Assembly: GCA_016648135.1 (NCBI GenBank)
Contig: JADDOH010011062.1
Span: forward strand, 1-64,000
DNA length: 64,000 nucleotides
Direction: 5' to 3'
Source: Agrypnia vestita
Lineage: Eukaryota; Arthropoda; Insecta; Trichoptera; Phryganeidae
Shown here piece after piece: positions 21,365 to 32,778 of the stretch. How positions within the stretch are numbered: the first letter of the stretch is position 1; the number at the start of each line of letters is the position of its first letter. The notes under the pieces are model-generated. The model ran no database searches. It was given only the letters and a program-made list of their open reading frames with translations, and had not been told where the DNA came from. Both the position numbers and the translations under genes were made by a program.

Positions 21365-21760
21365 TAGTTTATAGACTAGAAGGAATGCATATCTGATAAT
21401 GCTTTTTTATCGATCGTTGCACGGTATGATAGATAATCGTAAAATTATGCGGAGCATTGGTTTGTATGTTCCTGATTCCTTTACCTTAGACAGTGTAGGT
21501 TTCACATTCCAATATACAGGAGCAACCTGCCAATGGCTATGCCTGTTGGAAGAGCTACTGCTATGCTGAACAATATTACTCTGGACATTGATATGTTCTA
21601 TGTCTCTGAGAGGGTTTTCCAAAGCAGGATTCTCCTATATCTTTGATACGAATCAATTTACATGTTTGATATTTTGTTGTTTGTATATTTTCTCACTTGT
21701 TTATAATATTAACGAATTAAACATATGTTTGTAATGTAAATTTTATATAAAAAATAAATA
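21365..21760 (+). pseudogene. LINE (FADD family) 3' end fragment
   Basis: Nucleotide match to 27820-28087 and beyond: IMRSIGLYVPDSF, then ATCTGCCAATGGCTATGCCT-type codons and the final LERVFQSRILLYL before a stop at 21646. Several indels; the 3' UTR runs to AAATAAATAAATTTAATTGA. It overlaps an unrelated minus-strand open frame. Confidence 0.8.
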
Positions 21761-22995
21761 AATTTAATTGAATTGAGTACACTAACACATTTACTAAATA
21801 ATACTTTAAAAGAAAATATAATTATTGTAAGTAAATATATTATATATTTTCTTTCAACGATTTTTTAATAATATTTAGCTATATATAACACGCGACCGTG
21901 CGGCCAGCAAGTTTCAAGTTAAACATTGCAACCAGCGAGCGACATAATAGATACGAGCGTTTTTTCAACTTATAATTTTCGGGCACGAACATTCTAGTGT
22001 TATTAACTATTTCCAAATAAATTTTATAGTTTTTTTTGCAATTGATTGAGCAATATTGTAGATTGACATTTTTAAATATATGGTTTATATTATTTGTATG
22101 TACCTACTTATATTATTTGATTAATTACACCTACATGTTTCGGAAAATCTTTCCATCGTCAGGGTATTATATACATGTGAAATTATTAAAATTAATGATG
22201 TCTTTTGTTTTTCTAAAATATTAGAAAAATATTTTTAAATATTATTGCTGAAGTTCCCGTTTACTCGCAATTATTGGAAAATTTTTTAGAATTGGGCTAG
22301 TACTTCATTTTAATTGATTATTAATAATGATTATTATTATTAAATCACTTCATTTAGAATAGAATTCTTTAATAACATTGCAGTTTTTAGACACCTTTTT
22401 GTGATGGTTATATTCATGTAAAAATCAACAATAATCGCTAAGAAGTTGCAGTTTCTGGTTTCTCAATATACAGACTTCAATAATTACTTATACAATAATT
22501 ATTTATTCATTAATTATGAAAATAAGTAACGAAATTTACTGTCAGAAATGTACGCACATGTTTATCGAATAAAACCATGGAAGCAATAACACTAAGGGTA
22601 TTGTATTTCGATTTATTTGTTCTTAATATATCAAAGAATATAAATATACGTAATTTTAACACTTTTTTATTTAAAAATAACACTTTTTTAACAAATAAAT
22701 AACACAATTAATGCGCGGTTCGAAGACATTTGGAATGATTTTATGTCCGATTTGCGCAGTAAAATGAGGTTACTTGACAAATAGAACACGTTCCTTCATT
22801 CAAAAACTTGAAATATAATCAATGATAAGCTTTAAAAACTCATAAACGCAGGTAAAATAGGCCGAATTCGCATACACGTCTAGGGAGCGCAGATCAGAGT
22901 GTCATCGCATTCACAAAACTCACATCCATAAACCGAGCGTAAATATGTTACACATCAAAAAAAAAATTTTTTTTAATCATTCTAGTACAAGATGC
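21761..22995. other. AT-rich spacer with one hairpin motif
   Basis: Apart from the motif at 22137-22162 nothing is recognised. Short open frames on either strand are AT-rich noise. Confidence 0.45.
22137..22162 (-). other. CTGANGA-hairpin-GAAA motif
   Basis: On the minus strand: CTGACGA, one T, the perfect hairpin GGAAA-GAT-TTTCC, then GAAACATGTAGG. A clean example of the motif; its flanks are unlike those of the other copies beyond the first few bases. Confidence 0.55.
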
Positions 22996-23612
22996 TGTAA
23001 CGAGGCTAAAAAAACAATGACGCACCTCTGTCTAAGTGACAGTTGCTTGAAGTTGGCACAAATACTACTGAATGATCTGGAATCACCTCCGACTTTCGAG
23101 TGACGTTCCAGCAAAATCTGGAGAGTACAAGTACTTGCTAGTAAACACTGGAAACGTCTGGACAACATTAGCCATATAAATACGATACGCGGGAGTAACC
23201 GGGGAGTTGTTTTCTGAACGCGGTTGACAGGCGATAACAGAAGCGAAGGTAGCCGCGGGCGGCGGTCAGTCCGGCCAAGCGTGCGGTAGCGGCAGTGATG
23301 CCAAGCGAGCGGAAATCCGACAGCGATTCCAGAAAGTTCTTACGTAGCGAAATAAACCGAAGCGAATAGTAATAAGTGCGGAAATTGATGTAATATTCTA
23401 GTGAATAGCGAATAAAGTGTTAAAGCGAATATAATAAAGTGTCTATTTACGAGTGATAAATTTGCGAAACAGTTTAATTTAAGGAATAGCGCTACATTTA
23501 ATAGTGATGAGTGGCCTTGTACGTTAGCTTAATTTATTAATCGGTATTCAATCAATCCGTTACTGTATTCCAGCGTTTTCATTAATTCCTCCTGCAGCCA
23601 GGACACGTGGCA
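22996..23612 (+). mobile_element. Solo LTR of an LTR retrotransposon
   Basis: Starts TGTAACGAGGCTAAAAAAAC and ends GCCAGGACACGTGGCA (TG...CA ends), 617 bases. It is the plus-strand relative of the LTR at 50367-50940. The flanks are ATGC and ATAC, a 4-bp duplication with one change at best. No primer-binding site or internal coding follows, so the body was lost by LTR recombination. GC-rich promoter-like centre (23220-23300). The 4-bp duplication suggests a Ty3/gypsy-type integrase, by inference only. Confidence 0.8.
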
Positions 23613-23833
23613 ATACATAAAATGATTGAAACCTTGCAGAAATTCGAGGCGGATTTTCTTCGCGTCGATGATTGAACTGTCACGAGCCGCCCTCGGCGCG
23701 CGGCGCTGGCAGAAGGGCCGCCTCCACCCACCCCGCCGCCCTACCGCTGTGGGTAATTGGATTTAGGTTTTAGGGTATGAGGGGATTGCGTAATGCGAGG
23801 TCGACTCGCGTTACGATTAACAGTGCACGGTGT

Positions 23834-24326
23834 TAGGGAATGCAATCCCGAGTCGGGATGCCTCGAGATTAGAATTTCCAATCCCGCGGGGTCCTTAGGG
23901 ATCGGGATCCCGAATGATTTAGTGGTTTTTTTGTTTATAGAGCTGAATAGCAATTAAAGACAACGCCTTGCATTTTTATATCAGCAATTTTAATAAAATG
24001 TTCATTATTAATCATTGCATTAAAGTTTTTGTAGACGTTTTTCCAAGCATCAATTAGTCAATGTAGTAGAGTTAGTATTACCTAGTTTTTATTACTATGT
24101 TAGGTTGATAAAATACAGCAAATATTATTCAAAGCTATTTTCATTATTTGAATGTGACATGAACATAATTTTTAAGTACTTACTAAAAGCTCTATAGACA
24201 TGCGCAATTAAACATACAAAGCATAAAAAATGTCGATTAATCCCGATAATCCCGTCCGCTTTTTCGGTTCGGGATTGATCTCATAAAATGCCCCGAGATC
24301 TCGCGGGATCGGGATTGCATTCACTA
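23834..24326. mobile_element. Non-autonomous hAT element, copy 2 of 3
   Basis: Left end TAGGGAATGCAATCCCGAGT, right end GGGATTGCATTCACTA (one change from the consensus), 493 bases, inverted relative to copies 1 and 3. The 8-bp flanks (CACGGTGT, ATGTTGAT) do not match, so either the flank has diverged or the element has been rearranged. Subterminal GGGATCCCGA-type words are abundant at both ends. Confidence 0.82.
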
Positions 24327-24479
24327 ATGTTGATCATGGGACAGAGTCTAGATCGGCCCTAAACAAGCGAGCGACCAACCAGTCAACGCCACAGTATTGC
24401 GTGCTCTTTCCGTCCGCGACTTTTCGATCGACTCATTTTTAACCTCATTTTATCATCGATATGTCAGAGTGGCGGTGAG

Positions 24480-24600
24480 TACGGCCACTTTATTAATTCA
24501 AAAATTCCGTACATGGGTGTCGAAAGTGTAGGTCCGATATGGGAGCTATTTCTCATACGACGGCCCTGGGTGTGTGGTGGGTCCCTTCTTCTCTCATCCT
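24480..24600 (-). repeat. Dispersed repeat shared with 37.1-37.2 kb
   Basis: On the minus strand: GGGACCCACCACACACCCAG, then ATAGCTCCCATATCGG and ACTTTCGACACCC. The same order is found on the plus strand at 37125-37205, inside an insertion in a LINE. Class unknown. Confidence 0.6.
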
Positions 24601-24864
24601 CACTAAATTCAGTATAACAGACTGCGTATTATTTATTATTCCTTATTAACTTGTACCTTGTGACTCTCTTACAAACTTACCACGAATCACACGTCACTGT
24701 ATTTTTTGTGATGGTTTTTCGAATTGATAGATTGAAGATCTCCGATGCGGTAGTATAGTAAGTAGTTTGTATTGTATTATAAATCACATCGGTGTCTCCA
24801 GTGTGGCGGATATGATTTGATGTAATGCGTGTATTCGCGAAAGAATCAGTGTGATTATGCTCCT

Positions 24865-25190
24865 CTGCCGAAATGCACAATCAGTCTGATGCATGTTGAG
24901 TGAACACGGGAGGCACGTGAACGAATGTGTGTCGAGTGTGAAGGTTGAACAATTAACTGGTTCGTTTATTGAAGACAGAAAACTTGACACGTTGGAGAAC
25001 GCGTTATACAACAATATATGGAGAGCGAGTTTGAGCGTGGTATCGCGGGCGCCGGTCGGTGATAGAATCCTCGGTACTTTGCCGGCGCCTCGGGCTTCTC
25101 GTTGGGCGGTATCCCTCGAGCGCGATTGGTCCGTTTGGCACGCTCGAGGGGCTGGAGTCCGGGCAGGTCTGGCTCCGCCACAGTAGTAAG
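24865..25190 (+). repeat. GC-rich repeat with CCAAT-type core, copy 1
   Basis: Matches the reverse complement of 41075-41415. The core is CCCTCGAGCGCGATTGGTCC ... CGCTCGAGGG: an inverted repeat around ATTGG (CCAAT box, reversed), and a second GC-rich block GGCGCCGGTCGGTGA. The open frames here are a consequence of base composition. It looks like a promoter-bearing end of a retroelement, but no termini are defined. Confidence 0.6.
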
Positions 25191-25204
25191 TATTATTTTT
25201 TTTT

Positions 25205-25345
25205 AAGCCACAACAGGCCGTGGGGCCCAGTTACTGTAGCGAAAAAAACTCGAGTAAGTCGCGTAACCTCACCGGAAATCGAATTCTGAACCCTCGGTAT
25301 GGGAAGCCAGTGTCATGCCCACTGGACTACTAGAGCCGCTAGGGT
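25205..25345 (-). repeat. tRNA-derived SINE, family 1, copy 2
   Basis: On the minus strand the head reads GGCTCTAGTAGTCCAGTGGG then CATGACACTGGCTTCCCATA and a weakened B box (AGAATTCGATTTCC), matching 1456-1614. The body GGGGCCCAGTTACTGTAGCG (plus strand) also matches. It is inserted just after the GC-rich repeat. Confidence 0.75.
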
Positions 25346-25544
25346 AGTGTGACCGGAAAGATTTACACGCTACCAGGAAAAACTTCCGGTGTTCAAAAAT
25401 ATTGTGTCCTTACCGGCAAAATGGTTCACACGAGTAATGCTCGTTACTTGGTTAATAAGATGGAGCGACAAAGTTTTCAAAGACATATCTGCCTTGGAGT
25501 TTCTGAACTGGATAGAGCTGGCACTAAACCGAAGGCATAGCTAA

Positions 25545-25645
25545 ATAAAATGTAGAATTCAGTACATTTCAAATTAGTAATCATCGAAGACCCCCTTGAA
25601 AAGATTTTTTAAATAAATTTTTCGATGTTGTTGCATTTGCTTTTA
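25545..25645. mobile_element. Half copy of the GTATAAAAGC MITE
   Basis: TAGAATTCAGTACATTTCAA ... TTAGTAATCATCGAAGA ... TTGTTGCATTTGCTTTTA matches the right half of 19732-20000 and of 41430-41535. The left half is absent. Confidence 0.6.
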
Positions 25646-25857
25646 TTACATCAGATATAATGTATAATACAGTAATGAGTTATATGGTGCAAAAAACAAA
25701 ATGAAAAAAAAAAACCGAAAACAACGATGTGTTTTATTTAATTTTTCTTAAAAGTTAATTACAACGGATTTCCACAAACTTACTCACAAAAATTTGAAAC
25801 ATTACTACAATAATTAAAATGAAAGTACTATAATCACATAAGATAAAGTACTATAAT

Positions 25858-25992
25858 CGTTAAAGACTGGACAGGGATAAGTACGATGAAAGAGCTGTTT
25901 GAAGCCGCTAGAGACAGGGAGATGTACTCTCAAGTGCTGGTCAACGGGGGGGGAGGGGGGGGGGGGTACACGACACTAGGAGAAGAAGAATC
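25858..25992 (+). pseudogene. LINE (RTE-like) tail fragment
   Basis: The frame reads KDWTGISTMKELFEAARDRE then MYSQVLVN, matching DWTGIRSVGELFRAAQDRD at 12345-12601. It runs into a G-rich run (25948-25967) and a GAGAAGAAGAA tail. Only the last 40 codons remain. Confidence 0.75.
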
Positions 25993-26029
25993 ATTAAAAG
26001 TGATATTCTTATATCATTATTGCTTTCAT

Positions 26030-26768
26030 ATTTATTTATTTATTTATTTAATTTAATACACGGTACAACGTACCATTAAAGAAACAATATATATAAACAT
26101 GTTTAGATTGATAGGTAATAATAAAAAAAGGAGATAAAGTATAATTCTATCAAAAACAATTAATAAAATGATATATAAAGAAAAATAAAACATTACTTAA
26201 CATAAAGTATAACAAATTTACATCAAATGAAATAATAGTTATCAAATCAAATATGAATGTCAACAATCAATAAAACTACAACAAATTAAAATAATTATGT
26301 CTGAAATTCAAGAAGCAACAAAATTACAACAAAATGAAATAATTGTAAACAAATCAAATCTGAAACTCAAGAAGCACTAAAAATGACAGTAAAATAAAAT
26401 GAAATGTAAAATTCAAAAATCTAAAAACAAGAGATAGACATGACATCAATAACCAATTATAAACGACCGAATTCGTCCAGAAGAGCTTTCTTGTAGGCGG
26501 CTAGTGTTTCCGAAGAAACATCCGATAGGTAGCCATACTCGTTTCCTAACCTATGGAGCCTTCTAATAGGTGAGCTATAGAGATAATTTACACTAACATT
26601 GTCACAATGAAACGATATACTTTGTCTAGTGCTCCTGGAAGGGGTGTGATAAAAAATTAGCTGCGTTAGTTCTGAACTGTTGTAATAATTATTTACGATT
26701 TTATACAGTAATACGAGGTCCGCAATTTTCCTTCTATCGGATAATCTATTTAGTTTAATTAGAGACAA
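26030..26768 (-). pseudogene. Jockey/CR1-like LINE, 5'-truncated
   Basis: The coding remnant at 26457-26768 reads LSDRRKIADLVLLYKIVNNY, a run of short blocks including STRQSISFHCDNVSVNY, and RRLHRLGNEYGYLSDV before its stop. This is the C-terminal domain common to this LINE type (compare 56033-56463). The 3' UTR (26060-26456) contains partly repeated units of about 75 bases (CAAATCAAATCTGAAACTCA and CAAATCAAATATGAATGTCA), and the tail is the TTTATTTATTTATTTA run at 26030-26055 (AAAT repeats on the coding strand). Confidence 0.82.
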
Positions 26769-27239
26769 TAGAAAATTATAATTTATTTAGTATAAAAAAC
26801 TATAATATTATAATATATTTAGTATAAAAAACAATAACAAATTAAAAGGAATATTGTTGCACTAAATTTAAAGAAAAATATATGAAAAGATATCACTTTT
26901 CATCGTAAAACAATAGTGGGAAGTCACACAAAGTTGATCTTCTGATACGCAGTAGTAGCATACTAACTATATACAAAAATCTGACATTTTCAACTCAAAA
27001 ATAGTTTTAGAAGTTCAAATTCAAAGTTTACGTTGTTGATAAGAAAATGCGGTAAGTATACGAATACCATTAAAATCAGATTTTCCCTTTTCATTTACAT
27101 ACATTATATACTATGAATGGAAAACATAGGCTGTGATATCTCTACTTGAGTTTAATTATGCAGGGTGTCTTGTAGCAAGTAGTAAAATCTTCGGGGAGTC
27201 TCCTTTTTTCAAATTTTGAAAAGGAAATATGTAAGGAGT

Positions 27240-28350
27240 TAACGATATAAGTGTTATTTGCGGATGACTTAAAGCTTTTCTTAAAGGTGTCAACTTTGGA
27301 CGATTTTCATCTTCTCCAAACAGATATATCAAATATATGTGAATGGGGAAGACGAAATAAACTTTTGTTTAATGTTTCCAAGTGTTCGGTTACATCCTTC
27401 ACTAGGGCCCAAAAAACTCTATTTTTTCGCTACAAAATGAACGACCAAAATCTGACAAGAACATCGAATGTTAAAGATCTAGGTGTTAAATTTGTAAGCA
27501 GCCTGACATTTCACGATCACATAGAGACGATCAGTGGTAATGCTCTGAGAATGTTAGGATTTGTTCTGCGTACTGCCAGGGTTTTCGAGAATACCCGCGT
27601 ACTGAGAACTCTTTACAACTCCTTGGTGCGGAGTAGACTCGAGAGTGGCTCGATGATCTGGGGGCCACATGAGGGCAAGTACTCTCTTATGGTGGAGAAA
27701 GTCCAAAAGAAGTTTCTGAGATATCTCTACATGAGAGAGTACGGGCATTATCCTTGGCTTTACCCAACCGAGTTTCTCCAGGGTATGCTTGGCTACAATA
27801 GTTTAGAGACTAGAAGGAATGTGTATTTGATTACACATTTTTATCGATTGTTGCGCGGTATGATCGACAATACTGAAATTATGCAGAGCATTGGTTTGTA
27901 TGTTCCTGATAATTACCTTAGACATCGTCAGCATAGATTGTTTCACATTCCAATATACAGGACCAACCTGCCGATGGTTATGCCTGTTGGAAAAGCTACA
28001 GCTATGCTGAACAAGATCGCTTTGGATATTGATATATTCCATGTGTCTGAGGGGGTTTTCCGAAGCAGGATTCTCCTACACCTTTGACCAGATTGTACAG
28101 GTCACTTTTAATTGTTTAATAATAAATTAGTATTTTAATACACAATATGTATATGTGTGTGTATGTATGTATGTATATGTATATGTGTATGTATGTATAC
28201 ATATGTGTTTATGTATATGTGTATATGGATGTGTATGTATATGTGTATATGTATATTTTTAGATGTAAGTTAATAATATGTATGCATTGAACATAATGTT
28301 TGTAATGTACATATTATGTAATAAATAAAAATTGAAAATTGAAAATTGAA
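27240..28350 (+). pseudogene. LINE, 5'-truncated, keeps RT motif C (FADD)
   Basis: The longest coding remnant in the window: 278 codons (27251-28087). It opens at LFADDLKLFL, the catalytic YxDD-type motif of reverse transcriptase (two Asp that bind metal), followed by LLFNVSKCSVTSF (motif D/E region), the thumb-like VRSRLESGSMIW, EKVQKKFLRYLYM, and the C-terminal FHIPIYRTNLP ... GVFRSRILLHL. The frame is unbroken to the stop, so insertion was fairly recent; endonuclease and RT motifs A and B are missing because of 5' truncation. The 3' UTR has a TG/TATG-rich microsatellite (28145-28262) and ends AATTGAAAATTGAAAATTGA. Related fragments: 21365-21760 and 29650-29740. Confidence 0.88.
28145..28262 (+). 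repeat. TATG/TGTA microsatellite
   Basis: Irregular GTATGTATGTATATGTATAT sequence inside the 3' UTR of the preceding LINE. Confidence 0.85.
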
Positions 28351-28539
28351 AGTGACAAAACTGTTTATTTTCCAATTGAAAATTGTTAAACGTAAATCGA
28401 AATTGCTTTTTTTTTTGAAAAATGTATATTTTTACTATTATTTATAATAGATACAGTCATACTACATTTTGATAACGGTTACTAAAGTATTATTGTAACA
28501 TTATTCTTTTAATGTTACATCTTGCCGTATAAATAAATA

Positions 28540-28920
28540 AAAAATTATAGAAGACTTCTATACACGTTTCTTATATAAATAACTTCGTCTCTGTGAGATT
28601 TATATAATCTAAAATAATTCAAATTAATTAAATAATAATCTTGCAGTGAACAAATCCAATAATTGCATTCTCAGAATATACATATAAAAACATTGTTAAA
28701 AATATATACTGGTCTAGATAAGGAGTTAAAAAAATTGAAAAAAATTATTTTCAGGCGTATTCTGGTGTATACTCCACATTGTATACTCGATATACAGAGG
28801 TATCATTACCAGCTACGAAATCTATGTGTAATAAATAGTTCATGAGCAGGACTACATGTATCTCTAGAGTAGTCCTTCAAATATATGGAAGGTTTCAATT
28901 TGGAACATATGTACCTACGT
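28540..28920 (+). repeat. Dispersed repeat shared with 56.5-56.8 kb
   Basis: Two blocks recur: TTCGTCTCTGTGAGATTTAT (28588 on; compare 56787) and AGGTATCATTACCAGCTACG ... AGTAGTCCTTCAAATATATG (28798-28885; compare 56507-56585). In the other copy the two blocks are in reversed order along the strand, which suggests a tandem or rearranged unit. Class unknown. Confidence 0.6.
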
Positions 28921-29498
28921 ACATAAGAGGCAGATTTGAGGACATTCAAAAACAGAAACGATTGTCAGCAGTTTTCCCCGATGAAATACATAACATACAC
29001 AATGGTAACTAATAGGCGCGCGTGTTGGTGTGGTATAAATTAGCCAGCGTGCACACAACCTACCCTGCTACCCTCTCCCTAAATCTACCCTCAGGGTAAA
29101 GTTCCAGAGGGAGCGGGCTAATTCCGAGAGTTTAAACTTCCGATCAGTGCACAACAAAACACGACATGGAGCAACCCATAGACAATATACGATCTATAGC
29201 ATACGCAGTTGAAAATCAAAAAAAACCAACACCACGAGCTATTTTTTGCTAAATCAAATAAAACCGTTAATAAGTAGAATAAGCATATATTTAAAAAGCA
29301 ATAACTTGATATTTATACTTTTTTCCAATTTCATTTCATTTATTTTTTATATAACATTTACATTACAAGCACAAAATTTAATTCTTAAATGATACAAAAA
29401 AAAGCAAATATTAAACATATATAAAATATTATCATTTTCCATTATAACTTTTTAATATTTTGATCTGTACTTAGATTTTTAAATTTTATTTTTGTTAT

Positions 29499-29640
29499 CA
29501 TGTTTCGAAGCCATTGGCTTCGAAACATGTTAAATTTTTTCAATCAATAAGTGGTGTTTACAAAGTTAATTTATATAAATTATAATTATGTCACCACAAA
29601 ATAAATTTGCTACATTTGAAGAAGAAAATATATAAAATCA
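29499..29640 (+). repeat. Repeat with palindromic GAAAC end
   Basis: CATGTTTCGAAGCCATTGGC / GCTTCGAAACATG is an almost perfect palindrome (29499-29530): two 3' halves of the hairpin motif facing each other, with no CTGANGA. It is followed by the same 110 bases as the copy at 42341-42480 (AATAAGTGGTG ... TTATGTCACCACAAA). Confidence 0.6.
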
Positions 29641-29649
29641 TTCACATTA

Positions 29650-29740
29650 AAGGTGTAGGAGAATCCTGCTTCGGAATACCCTCTCAGGGACATGGAACAG
29701 ATCAATATCCAGAGTAATATTGGTCAGCGTAATAATAATT
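29650..29740 (-). pseudogene. LINE (FADD family) 3' stub
   Basis: On the minus strand: ATTACTCTGGATATTGATCT then TTCCATGTCCCTGAGAGGGT and AGCAGGATTCTCCTACACCT, the last 85 coding bases of the LINE at 27240-28350. Confidence 0.8.
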
Positions 29741-30164
29741 TAATAGTTAACTAATATTTCAATTGTTAGAATAATAATAACAGAGAATGTATTGACATTC
29801 AAATCTAAAAAAAGAAAAAGAAAATTGTTTGGGTATATTTTGATACTCCAAGACCCATATGAGGGGTGTAAAACCAATGGAAACAATATCCAACTGAGGT
29901 GGTTCTGAGATACATACAAAAATTCTGTCATTACTCAAGGGAATTTCTTTGGAATCTGTGACACCTACATCTTAGTGGAAATAATTCTTTGAAAATAATT
30001 GCTAGATCAGTTTTCGTTTGATATGCCTATGTGTAAAAATAAATATTTAACTCTAAAATATGGATATTGTTGGGTTTGCTACCAAATAGTGGACATTGCA
30101 GTTTTTGCTATTTACCTACAAGAAAACACTTCGTAAAAACCACTATTAATTGAATAATTAACAT

Positions 30165-30192
30165 GTTTCGAGGCCAATGGTCCCTTCATCAG
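30165..30192 (-). other. CTGANGA-hairpin-GAAA motif
   Basis: On the minus strand: CTGATGA, A, GGGACCATTGGCCTC, then GAAACATGTTAA. It belongs to the same dispersed repeat as 4787 and 42341. It lies about 640 bases downstream, on the same strand, of a Penelope-like endonuclease fragment, with a LINE between. Confidence 0.55.
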
Positions 30193-30415
30193 GATACGAT
30201 AGGTTTACCATAAATAGAAATTCTAAGTATGAACATAAGGTAGATATAGCATAAATAGAAATTCTAAGTAAGAACAATAAAAAAAAAATATGGGGGTTGA
30301 ATAAATAAATAAGAACTGAAGTGAAAACAAAATTAAAATGTAATTATTTGCAAAAATGATTTATTAATATTAACATGTTATCATGATAACCTTATTAATA
30401 TCAAAAGAAGACTTA

Positions 30416-30830
30416 ACTATCTAATTAACCAACCATCACCAGCCGTTTCCCCGCAGGGGTAGACAGAAAGGATAGAACGCCATAGTCTTCTATCTTGGCA
30501 CACAACTTTTGCTTCGGCTACATCCATACATCTTCTCATACAAGTTCTACGGTTGCTGAGGCTTTTAAAAGGGTCGTCCTCAAATACTTGTAGTATCTGA
30601 TCGTGCCAGATCTTTCGCGGACGCCCTCTATTCCTGTTTCCTTCAACACTCGTCTCATACATTTTCTTCACCACCCTTTCCTCGTTCATACGTTCCGCAC
30701 GACCAAACTATCTCAGCACTCATTTCTTTATTCTATCTACCACTCTACAGCCAGCATTACGTTCACTTCTAATTTGTTCATTACTCACTCTATTGACAAA
30801 AGATTTCCCGCACAAGCGTCTTAGTGACCG
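30416..30830 (-). pseudogene. LINE tail, GNRNRGRP family
   Basis: The minus strand has LRRLCGKSFVN, NEQIRSERNAGCRVVDRIK, a frameshift with stop, then MNEERVVKKMYETSVEGNRN, RGRPRKIWHDQILQVFEDD and the Cys-rich end, in an open frame of 90 codons (30417-30689). The tail is a reduced GTTA-type end (TAATTAACCAACCATCACC on the plus strand). It sits next to the Penelope-like fragment. Confidence 0.85.
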
Positions 30831-30831
30831 C

Positions 30832-31023
30832 TTTTTGTGGCCGTATTTTAGTAGTTAAAAGAACAATTAGTTTCCAAAATCTGATTAGAAAGGTCAGAAT
30901 AAGTAACCTATTGCTATTTAAGCATTCTAAGTGCTCCTTGATTCTAATATCAACATTTCTAAAAATTGTACTTAAGTACATAAAAATGCAATCTTTACAA
31001 ATTAATTTATAAACCCCCAACAA
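30832..31023 (-). pseudogene. Penelope-like GIY-YIG endonuclease fragment
   Basis: The minus-strand frame reads LGVYKLICKDC, MYLSTIFRNVDIRIKEHLEC. The GIY motif appears as GVY, YIG has decayed to YLS, and the catalytic Arg in the RIKEH helix is kept. Loss of the YIG glycine and the frame after it mark it as dead. Penelope-like elements pair a reverse transcriptase with this nuclease; no RT is found upstream here. Confidence 0.6.
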
Positions 31024-31049
31024 AGTGTGTTATTTTTAATATTATCATT

Positions 31050-31270
31050 TGTGGGGTGGAAAAGCAATGCAGCAATATACAAAAAAAATTTAAGCATTCA
31101 TCGAAGATTACTAATTTATAATATACTGAATTCGAGATTTTATAGGAAACATCAATTTTATAGCCTGTAAATCTAGAATTCAGGATTTCATTCAAAAAAA
31201 TGTTTTGAATGAAATCCTCGGTGACTTCATTCAAAACATTTTTTTATTTTTTGGATATTGCTTCACCCCA
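31050..31270. mobile_element. GTATAAAAGC-type MITE, copy 2
   Basis: GTGGGGTGGAAAAGCAATGC ... GATTACTAATTTATAATA at the left, AAATCCTCGGTGACTTCATT ... GGATATTGCTTCACCCCAC at the right. It contains an extra inner inverted pair (ATGAAATCCT facing AGGATTTCAT around 31172-31215). Confidence 0.72.
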
Positions 31271-31286
31271 CTTTTAGCGTTTAAAT

Positions 31287-31934
31287 TAGTAATGCAACGA
31301 ATACTACTTTCACGAATACGAATATCAATATCAAGCCTACTATTCGGCGAATACGAATACGAATAATTCAATAAGGTAATAAATAATACACCACTGCTCT
31401 GTTTGTACTAAGAGATTTAATAATTAAAATTAACCACCGGCAAATTTTTGTTCAAAAAGCACAGCATTTCTTTTATCCGTTTGTACATTCCCAGCGGTCG
31501 AAAATAAATATCACTTTTTACGCTTTTCTACGCTACGAGAGTTCATGTTATTAGATTTAATTTGAAATTATTTTATAAGACTTAACACTTTCACACATAA
31601 CAGAAATAAAATGGAACGAATAATACGTAGGTATTACAAAACAAAAACTACATGAAATGTGCACCTAACCTGTTATGCCGTGAAACAAGTAACAATTGAC
31701 AACTTGAGAATTCAACAAATCCATTCATTCAATGCTAGGGGTCCGGGTACCGATAATAAAGTGCGTAGGTGTGTTCGGATACACGGTGCATAGCCAAACC
31801 ATAATTTGCGATGCTTTCATTTATAAATAATTTGTTTTTAATATTCGTGATGATATTTGGCGAATACGAATATTCGGTATATATATACTATTCGGCGAAT
31901 ACGAGTACTCGTATTCGTATTCGTTGCATCACTA
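31287..31934. mobile_element. Non-autonomous hAT element rich in GAATACGAAT words
   Basis: The ends TAGTAATGCAACGAATA and TATTCGTTGCATCACTA are inverted repeats (16 of 17). The 8-bp flanks GTTTAAAT (31279-31286) and GTATAAAT (31935-31942) differ at one base. Many ATTCGTATTCG words sit inside both ends, as possible subterminal transposase sites. 648 bases, no transposase frame. Loosely similar ATTCGAATATTCG words near 42540-42620 may be a decayed relative. Confidence 0.85.
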
Positions 31935-32476
31935 GTATAAATCATGTTAACCTTTGAAATTGTACTGCTAAAAAATCTGGTTAATAAAAAAATAAAAAAT
32001 CAATGCAAATTGTTTCTGCGCGAATTTGAGAAACAAACCCTTAAGCGGCCGTTTAATGATTGAGGGGTAGTTAATGTAGTATTTTTCATCCCTGCGTATG
32101 TCAGAAATGTATTATACATAAAGATGCTTATTTAAAAAGCTGACGAATGATTGGTTATTGAACTGAAAATTAGAACTGTTTATTAAATTACGACATTAAT
32201 TGTGTACCTAATCGAAATTCCAAAAAGGGGCTTCTCGTACAGATTTCTGTATTTTATGTTATTGTCGATTTTTTAAGAAAGCTATTGTTTTTCACCGTGC
32301 CGAAAACGATTAAATGTGATATTCGAGAAATTATTTATCACAAAAAGGCGTAATTGTCAGATTTTCGATTTCAAAACAAAAAACGCATTCAGACATTCAA
32401 TGCGGCTGTCAAACGAAACATTTGAATACGGAAGCGTTTTAGGTCTAAAATCGTTAAAACATGAAAAAAACTAACC

Positions 32477-32778
32477 CATAAAAGTTTTTATTTTACTACT
32501 TTTCTTATTTTATCAGGTTTTGTGTTTACCAGATGCGTCGCAGTCTTTTCATAGTTGTATGAAAAAACCATTAAAAAATTGAAAAATCCAAAACTATACT
32601 GTAATTATTAATTTTTTTTAATGAAAAATTGATAGATCTTTTTGATGGTTGCCACGAGTCTGCTTGCAAAATTTCAGCTCGATTGAATCACGGGAAAAAG
32701 GTTAAAAATCGATCCAAAGTTTTTTCGTCAGACAAGCAAACAATCAGACGCTACGAGTTAAAAGAAAGGGAGTAAAAA
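32477..32778. repeat. Repeat ending in AAAGGGAGTAAAAAT, copy 2
   Basis: Matches 20175-20578 without its internal insert: GTTTTTATTTTACTACTTTT at the start, TGATAGATCTTTTTGATGGT and GCCACGAGTCTGCTTGCAAA in the middle, AAAGGGAGTAAAAATCTAAA at the end. Confidence 0.65.

Noticed and set aside
22996..23612. Promoter of a host gene (GC-rich centre)
   Set aside because: TG...CA ends and a relative with an exact 4-bp duplication at 50.4 kb show it is a solo LTR.
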